DNA of 64,000 nucleotides from Sitta carolinensis (Eukaryota; Chordata; Aves; Passeriformes; Sittidae), in contig JAVUNC010000006.1 in assembly GCA_032173965.1 (NCBI GenBank), forward strand, positions 37,171,870 to 37,235,869. The letters are read 5' to 3'. Made by a program: the position numbers and the translations under genes. Below the pieces are notes generated by a model. That model did no database searches, was not told the origin of the DNA, and saw nothing but the letters and a program-made list of their open reading frames with translations. Position 1 is the first letter of the stretch. Every line of letters starts with the position of its first letter. Below are positions 51,011-62,100 of this stretch, piece after piece.

Positions 51011-54000
51011 TAAAAAAGAAATAAATAGGGAGAAGAAATCCATTTCTGGCATCAAACTGGCACTAACAGTTCAGCAGTGTAGCTGTAACTAATTCTTCTA
51101 AGAGCTTTGGAAAGAAAAGCAGCACCTCAAAAGCAATGAATAAAAATAGTAGTTACCTTTTTTTGACAGAGATAAACTTTTGACTTGAGCAAAGAATATA
51201 GACGCTTCCCCCATCGCCTCTTCCATATATGCTATTTTAGTTGTTACAGTGCTTTTTGTTACATTAAGAAAGGAACAGAGTTATAAACGGCAGTTCAAAA
51301 TTGTCGGTAATAACCCCTCAAAAGAAGTACAGCCAGCCATGTAGAACACTGATTCAGTGTCTTGGGTTTCTATTCGTCATGTCCAAGGAGTGTCAAATAG
51401 GGTTGCAGCATTCAGAGGCACCCACAGCCTCAGTTACACAGATGTTTTCCATACACTGAACACCAAACTGTAGAAGACCTGCACCAATCTGTTCCTTCCC
51501 TTTCCTAACCTACAATGTTCACCATCTGCCATGCCTCTGCTTTTGGTATAATATTTTTCCATGATAAAGCACTTGAAAAGCAGAAAGTTAAGCACTGCTC
51601 TTAAAGCATTCATGTTGTTATTCTTCTGGTATTAAAGGCTTCCCTTACAGATGCTTTAATGTCTAAAGGGTGAGTGAAGAATATAATGTATAATTCAAAC
51701 CTAAGAAAAAATTAGGGAGGTAAGGTGCAGCTGCTTAAAGGATAACCCAGGAGTCAACCCGTTATTGTATTGTGATCTAAAATGGTACACTGGGTCATCT
51801 TATTTTTTTATTTCTCAAACTATATAGGACAATGCTGCAGAGAAAAATGTAGAGGAAATATGGAACCATGGAAGGAAAACATGGAACACTTATATTGAAA
51901 CAAAAAAAGGTAAATGTACAGAAATACTTTGTATAACTTTTGCTCCTATTTCCTATTTGTGATGTGATTCAAGTATTTATCATGTTTTGCATGGCTAGTC
52001 TTTCATTTTCAGAAAGAACCAACGCCTTTGACAGGTCAGTAAACTTAAAATTTTAAACTATCTTTAAAATTATATAAAGGTGGTTTTCTGTTTCAGTTTC
52101 AGCAAATTTAAACTATCTTTTCGTTAATTATGCTCATAAGTGATACATGAAAATTACCAGAGAATATTTAAGATTTCATCTAGGAAATATTTATTTACAC
52201 AGCTTTACTGTGTGACTGTGTCAAGCCATCAGAAGCATTAAAAGGTCTCCATTTGTGTGACCTTTTCATATCCTCAACTCTGAATGCATTTTTTTTTGTT
52301 TAACACATGACAACTCAGGTCATCTTTAATGCATTTCATAGGACTCACAGTCTTAAATTATCTCAGTCAGCATACTCTTTCCTGACAGCTGAAGGAAATG
52401 GCCAGACACTAAATTCAGTGCAAACATTACATATTTACTATTTTAATTCTCACCACAGCCACAGTTAGCAGTCGTCAGCAGGGATGTAAAAAGCTTAGAC
52501 CATGTCCTCTTGACCTGAAACAGGTTTTTTATAATACATTAGAAGCTTCTCCCAGAACTACTGTGTGTCTTTATGAGTTCAAGGAATTGACAGAATTTAA
52601 ATTAAACTTCTGTTTCTGTCAAAATGGTTTCAGAATGCAAACACTTTGATGTAATTAAGACAGAGGTTGTCTTTTTCTAAACTGCTGTTTTCAAATCTTG
52701 TTCTTTTCTTCCTCTCAACAAAAGTTAGCTGCAACTGGCAGTTAACTTTCAAAACCCCTCTGGGTCTTCTGTCCAATGGCACTGTCCCTGGAACAGTTAA
52801 GAGTTAATCACACACAGGAAGAAGGAAGGAAGTACCCTCTCTATGAAGCTGTTCAAACCATTAACTGTGTGGGTAATTAAAACCTTTGACAACGCACTTC
52901 TATTAAAACTGATTCAGTGGAATGAGTCAGACAGCCATCAAGGTAAATGCTTTTGGGTTTTTCCCAGAATTTCACCTATGGAGCCTGGATAAAGTCACTG
53001 ACTTTCTCAGTCATTCTCTAGCTTTATGCTGGAATCAGCAGAGTTGATTAAAGTCTCTACAGAGTTCAAGTCTCAAGTCTCCAGCATAATCACTAGGATA
53101 TGTCATAGTTTATTTTAAAAGGTCAAAAGCAAATCTAAAAAATAAAAAAGTGACCAGACTGTAACAATCTACCAAAAGAATGCATTATAGATTGTATCTA
53201 TATTATTTAGAGACATTACAGTCTGTTAAAGTCTGTGTGTCTTGGTACATCAACTATTTACTAAGATAAATTTAAAAAAATGGCCAAACCCAGAGCTAGT
53301 AAGTCACAGTTCCTCCCGCATTTTTCCTCTGTCTGCCACGTCTTTCTTTTCTGAGAGTTCATTATATCTTTAAAATACCTTTTGTATGTTTTATATCTAC
53401 ACAGGCATGACACAACATCAGGTTTAGAGCATGAAAAAATAAGAACTGTCCAAGCAAAGACATTTATTACCAAAACATTTTAGTGACCAGATAGTAAATA
53501 CAATGTTATAAACAATTAGATCACTACAGTTGACTGGCTTGTGTAAGGCCCAGCATATGCATACAATGCAAGATGTTTAATTCTTGTCTCTGTTTACAGT
53601 ATATCACCCCACCATGAAGCCTGGTTTCCTAAGGACTTCGTCTTGCAGTTAACCAGACATGTCAAAGTTTCACTATGAATGAAGTTGGAAGTAGATATTA
53701 TAGCATATATGAGAGATAAATAAGATCTTACTGCAGAAAATGTTTCAGCATTCACATAATTATGCGCCAAAAAAATTCTGTAAAGGGGAAAATGACCATG
53801 CAGTGAACTCTAGCTCCAGCTCATTAGAGGAATGAAGCACTTCTCCTATGAAGGAAAGATAAGAGAATGATGAATTAGGATGTGAAAGAAATTGGGCAAA
53901 GAGGGCAAGAAAACCACAAGAAGCTCCTGTCATTACTCAAGCATAAGCAGGAGATGGAAACAGGGTCAGACCATTTGCAGTTACTATGGAGAGGCTGTCA

Positions 54001-56929
54001 GAGTAGGTAGAAACAAGACAAGGAAGGTCTAGGCTCATCTGCTCTGTGACAGTCCATTCTTACACGAGTGTGCTTACAGAGAGTTTGTGTGTGCTGACAA
54101 CATATTCTCTCAGCAGGGAGAGGCAGTGTTCTGCTGTCTCCTGACACCCAAGCCTGGAAAGCAAGGTTTCCTGCAAAGATTTAAAGATTTCCATTCCATG
54201 TTGGCATATTGTCAATCCAAGACTATCCCACTCTGGCAAATAATGACCAACCATTCATGTTCTTCTGATTAAACCACTAACTAAAATCAAGGAACAAAGA
54301 TGTGTCTTAGTTCACATAATTGCTCCCTGAAGTGCTAAGTGATTCCCATATACCACTTTTTTTTTGTAATTGTGTTGAACTTCTTTAATAAAAATTAAAG
54401 CACTAGTTGTACTTGATTCTCTTATTTTTTCTCTTATCCTGCCTTTTGCCCTGCAATGCATATGAGAAAAAGTCTGAAGCACAGCTGAAGGCCTTGAGGA
54501 AAAAGGCAACCGATTGTGGGTGAGAGTTTTGAAGAATGACATAGAGAAATAAATTTAGAGAGAGAGAAAATAAATAAAGATTCTATCTTGGCTGAGGACA
54601 TATATTTTAACAGTTTGATGGTGTTTGGAGCACACATCACATTACTTTTTGAGGCTTGCCTTTACTAATGTGACTTCTTGACAAATGCCGGGTTACTAAA
54701 ATACATTAAATTTTCAAGAGAAAATGACTACATCTCCTTGGGGCAGGCTTTCTAGGTACCTGTCAGCTGGTACATTTTTACTTGACTATTAGAGATGAAC
54801 CACTGAGTGGAGAGAGTGCAGAACAGCATCAACTTCAATCTGGTTCTAATATCAGAAGGAAGTGGTTTTCTACTGGCCTCAAAGGAAAGAAATACTTTAC
54901 AGCTCTAGGAGATTTTTCAGACAAGCCTTCCAGCAGTAAGAAAATCAAGGACTGAAGCAATGCAATACTGCTTGACAGTGAGGATGGCATCAGAACAGCA
55001 TTGACAACTGTCTGGAAAATCATAAATAACAGTGCATGAAGCCTAGAGGCAGTAGAAATAAAAACCCAGACAAATCAAAAAACTCAACCACACAGTGCCC
55101 CAGAAAAGCTGTGACAATACTATGAGAAGTCTCTCTGTATCTAGTATGAGAGATCTGTAAAAAGAGGAATCATTTTTTCTTGATAACCAATTAGCTGATT
55201 TAATTTCAATTTTCATATCCTTCCTACACTGAATTTTTTAGGTGCTTTATGGATGTATCTAACAGCCTCAACATATCAATTAATTTTATCAATTTTTTTC
55301 ATTGTAAAGCATTTTTTTTTTAAGAAAGAAAGCTAGAATGAAGAAGAGGATGTAGATGATCAACAATTACATCCCTAGTGAAAAAGAATTTTTGATGAGG
55401 CATTTTGTTTCATGTTTCTGTTTAAAATTTCATTTAACTCTGTCCTAATTTCAAGTGATTTTAGAAAAAAATAAATTCAGTAGAAAACTTAATTTCACAT
55501 TGACATGTCTGCTGTCAATGGATGAGCTGAGGTAGTTAAAGTACTGGCTGTGCCTCTGTCACTGGAACCAGTCCAACTTGGATAACCTGGTCAGACAATT
55601 AATGGCAGATATCAATTTAGGCCTCAGGTACTCAGGAAACAATTATCCTACATTGAGACTAAATTACTTTGATAAGAAAATTAAAACAGTTTTGTTCTGG
55701 ACAAATAAGGAAGTCTATTTAAAAAAAATAAAAAGCTCGATAATGCAGAAGTAAATATGTAGCAATTAGAATTTTATTTTTCTTAATTATTTGCAATATA
55801 CTGCACAAATTGTGCCCTGGCACAATCTCCCAGTTTCACTGTAGTTATGTCTGCTTGTATGATTTAGCCTTTCATTGAAAAAATCAAAGTACAGGATTAT
55901 TTAACTCAAGGGCTAGCTGTGGCCTTTGATATGTAAAGATCCTACCGATTAAAACAGTCCTGTGTTCCTTATCAAGGAATTAGGGGAAGAAAAGGAGAAG
56001 GTCAGTAAAGAAAACATTCATGGACAAAGGGACCTGATATTTTAGTACTGGTGCCAGGCAAAACTATTGATGGTAAATGGAGAACAGACCAAGCAGAACC
56101 TCACTGTTGCTTTTAGCAATCTCTTTCTTTCTAGCAATACGCTTCTCACTCAGCAAAACACACCAAAGCATGAATAATTGCTTTAATATTCTTTCATATC
56201 TTAAAAATGAAGTGACAGACAAGCCATTAGAGATACAAATATAAAAGAAATACCTCTGAAATAAGTTGATTTTGTTTTTTCACTGAGATTTAGATGGTTG
56301 TGCTCTTGGTCATTTGTATCCTTCTGGCTCCAGCTGTAACTACTGGATAGGCCAAGCAGTACAACTGGTGTCAATAAAGCCTATAGCTTCTGATGAGCTG
56401 CCCAGCAGGAGAGGATGGGACTCTGGTGCTTATGCTTGTGCACCTGCTCAAGTGCTTTGACAGTTTCAATATGAGGTATGAAGTACTTTTACAAGAGTCA
56501 ATGTGAATTAGGGAAGTGCCAGGACAGTGACAGACTGATGAAAGCAACAGGAAGAAGCATGCTGAAATAAAGTTGTCTTGCAATATGGGAAATATGTGGA
56601 GGCATTCCATTTAGTCATGCATGCAAGAAGTCACTCAAAGACAAATACGTATCACTAGTACAGATAGAAAATGAGATATATGGCTTTTTAGAAAATAAAT
56701 TCTGATCTTGGGCTAAAAAGCAAAGCCTTTGCTCCTGCTTTTAGAAGCCTGATTCAACTTATTGACTTCATGGGAGTTTCAGCCATGCATTGAGATTTGA
56801 GGAACCAAAGTTACTACCCACCCTTTTGTACTGAAATTATTGAACTCAAATAATTGGCCCCATGAATGAGATACAAAAGTCACTGTGCCAAATAGCCGGT
56901 TGCTGTAGCTCCATTGACATTTCTGACTG
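51011..56929. other. unique AT-rich DNA, no recognisable gene
   Basis: Contains a possible small CR1 relic (53818-53880) and a pair of splice-bounded segments at 51828-52034, treated under findings. Open frames are short and lack known domains. Confidence 0.55.
53818..53880 (+). mobile_element. possible small CR1 relic
   Basis: CTCATTAGAGGAATGAAGC followed by ACTTCTCCTATGAAGGAAAG and ATAAGAGAATGATGAATTAGG resembles the CR1 segment TGGAGCACTTCTCCTATGAAGAAAGG...AGAGAATTGGG just before the 3' part of ORF2. The match is confined to about 60 bp and fades on both sides, so it may be an eroded copy or coincidence. Confidence 0.4.
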
Positions 56930-57470
56930 CATTTTCCCTTAGCTTCAGTATTTCCTTAAAATGGTTTTCTTAGTTTATTAATTAGCATATTTTTGATTAG
57001 TTTCCACCTTGTGATCTTTATCCTATTGCTGTGTATGCATGAGTTGGTGTCTATGCTGCATTTGGTAGCATTTTTGCTCCCTGCTGGGACACACGCTTGT
57101 TATTTGGCAGATGAATGCTGGCATGCAGAATGATTTCCCTGAACTTTTCAGGAGTCAAATTAGCATGTGACAGTGGTACAGGGGGTTCCACTCTAGCGAC
57201 CCCCCCTGAGCCACTTTTCACCAGTGTGCAAATGTGCAGACAGCTTGGCGTAATTACAGTTTTGTATAATTATAAATAATTTTTGTTTATGGAGCATTAA
57301 TGCATGAGATGCTATTACTCTATGCAAAGGGTTACCTTTCCAATGGAAAGGAGATAAATGTTTATGAAGGTGTGTTGTATGGGTTTGGTAAATATTTGCC
57401 AGAAGATGAATATGTATAATTCCCAGTGTGCAGTGAATATTCAAAGATACTAATCAGTCATGGTGACAGT
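56930..57470. promoter_or_regulatory. candidate conserved noncoding element
   Basis: About 540 bp without low-complexity runs and with clustered transcription-factor-like motifs: TTATTAATTAGCAT, GCGTAATTACAG, TTTGTTTATGGAGC (forkhead type), GCATTAATGCATGAG, CTATGCAAAGGG (POU/Sox type), CCTTTCCAATGGAAAGG (inverted repeat). It also holds rare CpGs and a CAGGGGG/CCCCCTG hairpin at 57179-57208. The texture resembles vertebrate enhancers, but conservation is not testable here. Confidence 0.3.
57179..57208. repeat. GC-rich hairpin within the candidate conserved block
   Basis: CAGGGGG (57179-57185) is complementary to CCCCCTG (57202-57208), with a 16-nt loop containing CTCTAGCGAC. It is a GC-rich patch in AT-rich surroundings. 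Confidence 0.6.
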
Positions 57471-57559
57471 ATGGGACTAATGACATTTCACATGCTATGA
57501 GTTGTAAAGGCAAACCCTACTCACAGAAGGACCTGCTACTGAAAATATAGAAATTATGT

Positions 57560-57890
57560 AAAGATCACGAGCAAGATTGTGGGCCACAACTCTATTAGAT
57601 GATTTCATCTTAGTCAGCTTCCATTTTTATCTGCTTGATTTAGAGAACAATCCTTTCTTCTTACATTTAGTTACACGATTTGTGCTGTAATAAATGGTCA
57701 GATGATATGTGATGGAATTCTTAGTGAGGTCTGGTTTTCTCTTACACTATCTTTAAATCAGAAATTGAAATCAGTGCACTGTAGTCTGTTTTATTCTGCG
57801 CTGATGGCAGTCATGAAGATTTTTTCGTGATGGTAATTGCTCTCCAATGAGCTAAGTATTAAATTAATATTTGTCTTGTTCTCTGCATCC
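57560..57890. promoter_or_regulatory. second candidate conserved noncoding block
   Basis: Unique sequence with motif-dense stretches such as TTAGTTACACGATTTGTGC, CTGCGCTGATGGCAGTCATG and TTTTTCGTGATGGTAATTGC, and several CpGs unusual for this AT-rich region. It lies between the first candidate block and the CR1/LTR cluster. The call rests on composition only. Confidence 0.22.
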
Positions 57891-57967
57891 TAAGTTTGTT
57901 CATCTTGGTAGTTTATCTTTCCAGTACCTAAAGTCAGCCTATTAGAAATCTGAAGGACATTTTATAA

Positions 57968-58226
57968 GGGCATGTGGTGACAGGACAAGAGGGAATAGTT
58001 TTAAATTGTAAGAGAGCAGGTTTAGATAAGATATTAGGAAGAAACTCTTCACCCAGAGGGTGGTGAAGTACTAGAACAGGTTTCACAGAGAAGTTGTGAA
58101 TGTTTAATCCCTGACATTGTACAAAGCAAGGTTGAATGGGAACCTCACCATGGTGGTGGAAGTTGGATTTAGATGATTGTTAAGGTCCCTTCCAACTTAA
58201 AATTTATTTGAGTATATGATTCTATA
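57968..58226 (+). mobile_element. CR1 LINE 3' end
   Basis: In order: GGGCATGTGGTGACAGGACA, GGTTTAGATAAGATATTAGG, GAAGAAACTCTTCACCC, AGGGTGGTGAAGTACTAGAAC, AGAAGTTGTGAATG, AAGGTTGAATGGGAACCTC and a shortened 3' UTR with GTTAAGGTCCCTTCCAAC, ending at ATGATTCTAT. All are standard landmarks of the avian CR1 3' end in sense orientation. Part of the UTR (the segment around CTGCCCATGGCAGGGGG in the family) is deleted or eroded. The copy is 5' truncated and inactive. Confidence 0.9.
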
Positions 58227-58699
58227 CTCTGTCAATCACTTTATTCAGTCTCTGCAGTATTTTTTTTCTGCCTAGGAAAACAAAGTTCAAGGTATTGCAT
58301 GGAGGAAATGTGTTTCTACATTCATTTGTAAATCTCTTTCAGCCTCACACAGTAAAATCTGAAACCACATTCTGTCTCACATAGGACTGTCAGTCTCAGA
58401 GTACTCTTTGCTTATTCCTCTCATAATAAAGTGTGTAGAGGAAGGCAGCTTCCTCTTGTTTACTGTAAGATAAGATCTTGAGTGTGCCCACAGCCTGTAT
58501 TGGACAATAGTGAATCAATGAGGGGGAAAAAAACCAGTAAATACTTCAACTGTCAGATAAATCATACAATCATATATTCATGGTGATGTCTTAAGTTTTA
58601 GCTTTTATATTTTTCAGATTTTATGCAATTTTAGTGTGTAGTTCTGGGTTTCATATTAAGTGCTACTGAGCTCTGTTCACAGAGTAGGTAGACAAAACA
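58227..58699. other. spacer between CR1 and LTR, nothing recognised
   Basis: AT-rich unique sequence. The true left end of the following LTR may lie somewhere in its last hundred bases. Confidence 0.5.
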
Positions 58700-59040
58700 A
58701 TTCCTTTTCTAGTTTGGTACCAAGGACAACTGATACAGCTTTCAGGCTCAAGAAGAAAAACAACAGTGAAGTGAGAAGAAAAAACAAGGAGGATGGATCT
58801 TCATAACCTGAAGCTGTAACTGGACAATAAACCCAAATATGCTAATGGACCGGTATTTATGAAAGTTTGAGACCTCATGATCGGTCATCCATTTTGTGAC
58901 CATTTTGGGTTCATCTTGGGTGTGGCCCAGCTGGGCTCTTGTGCTGCCCACGTGTATCTATTGAGGTATTTTAATAAATACCTATGTTATCCTTTTGCTC
59001 TGTCTAGTCTCTTTTACAGGTGAGCCTCCAGAAGGCATCA
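58700..59040 (+). mobile_element. avian endogenous retrovirus LTR (solo or partial)
   Basis: The 3' half has recognisable avian LTR landmarks: GGTCATCCATTTTGTGACC, ATTTTGGGTTCATCTTGGGT, GTGGCCCAGCTGGGCTC, then the polyadenylation signal AATAAA at 58973-58978. A roughly 60-bp U5 follows (CTCTGTCTAGTCTC, GAGCCTCCAGAAGGCATCA), ending in CA. No gag, pol or env sequence lies on either side, so it looks like a solo LTR left by recombination. The left boundary is not determined. The opening TG and the target duplication were not found. The family call is from memory of similar avian LTRs. Confidence 0.65.
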
Positions 59041-59135
59041 TGTCTTGGGTTGGAAGGGATGTCAAGGATCACCCAGTTCCAACCCAGACCACTTAAAATT
59101 TAGGACTGAGCCTAAAAGGCCATCAGTACTAAACC
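59041..59135 (-). mobile_element. CR1 3' terminal fragment
   Basis: The plus strand reads GGGTTGGAAGGGATGTCAAGG, then ATCACCCAGTTCCAACCC, the complement of the CR1 3' UTR end. The remainder (AGACCACTTAAAATTTAGG and AAGGCCATCAGTACTAAACCC) is eroded. It directly abuts the LTR end, so the LTR may have inserted at the 3' edge of this older copy. Confidence 0.65.
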
Positions 59136-62100
59136 CAACAAGCCATAAGAGTTTAAATCTCCTTAACATGGACAAAAACGGCATTTCCTTAATACCATAA
59201 AATAAATGTTCAAGATCTCATGATCTGTAGAGCCAAGCTTGTAATTTGCATTAAAGCAACCTGTCCATGGACAGAAGGAACAAGTAGTAAGTTAAAAGGT
59301 GTGATTCAACATAAGTTTGCCTGGTACCTTCTGTGGTTAAATTGAGAAATTTAAATTCCAGAATCTACTGTCTCATATCTTAACAAAGCTAAAACAATCT
59401 AAAAATGTCCAACAAAATTAGGGAAGAAAAGTAAATACAGTAATTTAGATTAACTGATATAAAATTACTTTTGATGAACAATGTTCATTTTTTTTTGAAC
59501 ATTTTTTTTTTCAAGATTTTTATTGCCTTTCTTACATCCCAATAAATGTAGGTAAAAGTAGAGATTTATGCTAAATATACACAAATAATGTCTATTCAAT
59601 TTTAACTCAAATAAATTGCAAGAACTTTAGATATGCTTTTCTATCAATTAAAAAAAAAGAAAGGCAGATAGGTAGATAGTTCTTTGGGAGTTTCATATAT
59701 TTTCTTTATAGAAAATATACATTGTCAGCAGAAGAGTGAAAGTGCTGGATTTGTTATTTTGGAGAAACAATAAAAAAGAAAACTGTTTCTTTGTTCCACA
59801 CTGTATCTCCTAGGTTTACCAAAGACAAAATCCATAAATTCTTCTTAAAGTCAATGGGCCTTTGCTATCATGACTAACAAAATCTGACAGATAACTGTCT
59901 CTGAGACAGCAAATTTATTATGAGGTTTAAAGATCCTGCCACTCTTCCTCTCCCACAGTTAGCTAAACTAATGCATCAGATGTTCAACATCTGCTATGTG
60001 GGACTAATGACATCCATCATGGTAACATGTAAAACTTCATATTTTGCCTGATTATGATCACAAAAGACAGCACAGTTTCAAAGATGCAGTACGCCACCTC
60101 CTTACAGTGGGTAAAATGGTATCTCCCCTCTAAAGTACATGGGGTTCCACTGAATTGGCCAATCTGGGAGCAATAAACATTGACTTTAAACACAGTTGCC
60201 AGACACTGCTTTCCTGGGGATTTTTTAGTTGTCACTGCATTCTGGGCTTTTTGTTTGGTTGTTTGGGTTTTCCCCATGGTAGAGTTAGGTCATTCATCTC
60301 ATTAGAATTTTACTTTGCTCTTCGATCTCTCACTGAAGAGCTGACAAGGTGCTATCAGATCATTGCATATTTTGTTTGTATTTCATTGTTCATATTGGCT
60401 AGAGAAACAACAAAGAAGAAGGAAGCTCATTAGTTTTGTTGTAGTTTTTGGGTTTTCCACATGGTTCTTTATTTCACTGTCTTCCTGTAACACTGACACC
60501 CATTAACACTGCAATCCTATGCATACACAGAGGTCATATACGGTTCAGCAACGCTGTGAAAGGCCACAGGTAGGGTGACTTGCTCCAAAACTTCAGGGAG
60601 CCATTTCAGGGTACTATATTAATCTACAACGGATGACCTGGTGTTCTTTTTGACACTTAAATGACTGCTTAAAACCTAGCCCAAGTTAAAAGACAGTGAT
60701 GTCTTCAGCGATATTTTGTGAACCTCTAACTAATATACCATGAACAAGTTTCTGTCTGATAAACAGGTGCTAATTAATTAGTGTCTGTCATCTTTATTCC
60801 TTTCAATCTCCTTTCTGTTAATTCTAGGAGAAAGAGCAAAACACTTTGTGAGTAAAGAGTCAAAGCATGGCATGTTCAGTCCAGAAGCATTTTACAGATC
60901 AAACTATAAAGTGCACCAAGACTGGTGTAGTAATCATGAATTAAGGTTACAATGGGGGCAGAGACACAAGGGAAGGTGGCATTTTAAGCACACAACTTTT
61001 ATTCCCAAGGCATACAGTTTTTTTAAATATCCAAAAGAAACCTGATCTTCAGAATTGTTGAGTTTCTACAGATCCTGTAAAATTCAGCTTTACACCTTTA
61101 GAACTGGGCCTTAAATACAATATAAAGTCTTCTTAACACTTGAAGATTAGATAATTTGCATATTAAAGAACTGCAAACCTCCTTTTTATGACCTTTTAGA
61201 ATCTATTTCCTTTGGCTGTGTAAGTTTTCTTTCCAAGTACAACAAAATTTATTGTGAAAATTAGAATTTCTTATTTCACCTAACAAACAAAAAACTTACA
61301 GAACCCCTGACCACATCCCCAAAAATCTAAATTAAGTGATTATGCAGTAATTCCTAATCTGAACAGTGTCAATCAATGATGACAGTTAATTCCCCATAAT
61401 CCCTGAATAATAAACTTTCAATTTCCTAAAATTTTTGCATTGTTGCAATTAGACTCACAATATTGCTCTTAGTAGTCACTTTTGATCTATGTCTTTCAAA
61501 GCAATTAAAAAAACCCAGAGTTCTAATGTCACAAGATGGGAAAATGTAAAGAAAAGCAATGTTTCACACCAAAGAGCACTAAACCAGTTAATAACCAAGA
61601 CAGGAACTAAACTGAAATAGAGATCCAGCACACTCATATACTGGGCTATCCCTCTCTCTTCCATGTACACATGGCAGAAAAACAGCTTTTGTAAAGTCTT
61701 GAGTGTCCTGTTATCTAATTAGGTAAGTCCCTGCTTTGCTGCCATTGAGATCAGGAATAATCCTGTTAGAAATAAAAGAGTTTATCGAGCTGTTGTAAGG
61801 GCATATGAAATCCTTGTGAAAGGCATTGGTAAACCTCTTCTGTCATCCTCTTTTAACCCTGGTCATCCAAAAGAGAAAGAGGTCATTTCAAGTTTAGAAG
61901 AGGATAAGGACCAATTTCAGCAAAATTTATGGACTGGCATGAATATGACTCTGTCAAGAGCTCAATATGCAGGTTAAATGCTAATGATTCAGGCCTAGTT
62001 TTAGCTGGAACAATAGGGAGAGATGCTTAAAAAGGAACATTTTCCAAAATGCAGGACATTATTTTTCTTACAGGCAAGTTATTCACCTTCCTCTGAAATA

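Noticed and set aside
60828..60847. 20-bp segment between a good acceptor and GTGAGT donor
   Set aside because: Too short to judge, not a multiple of three and not supported by any adjacent exon candidate.
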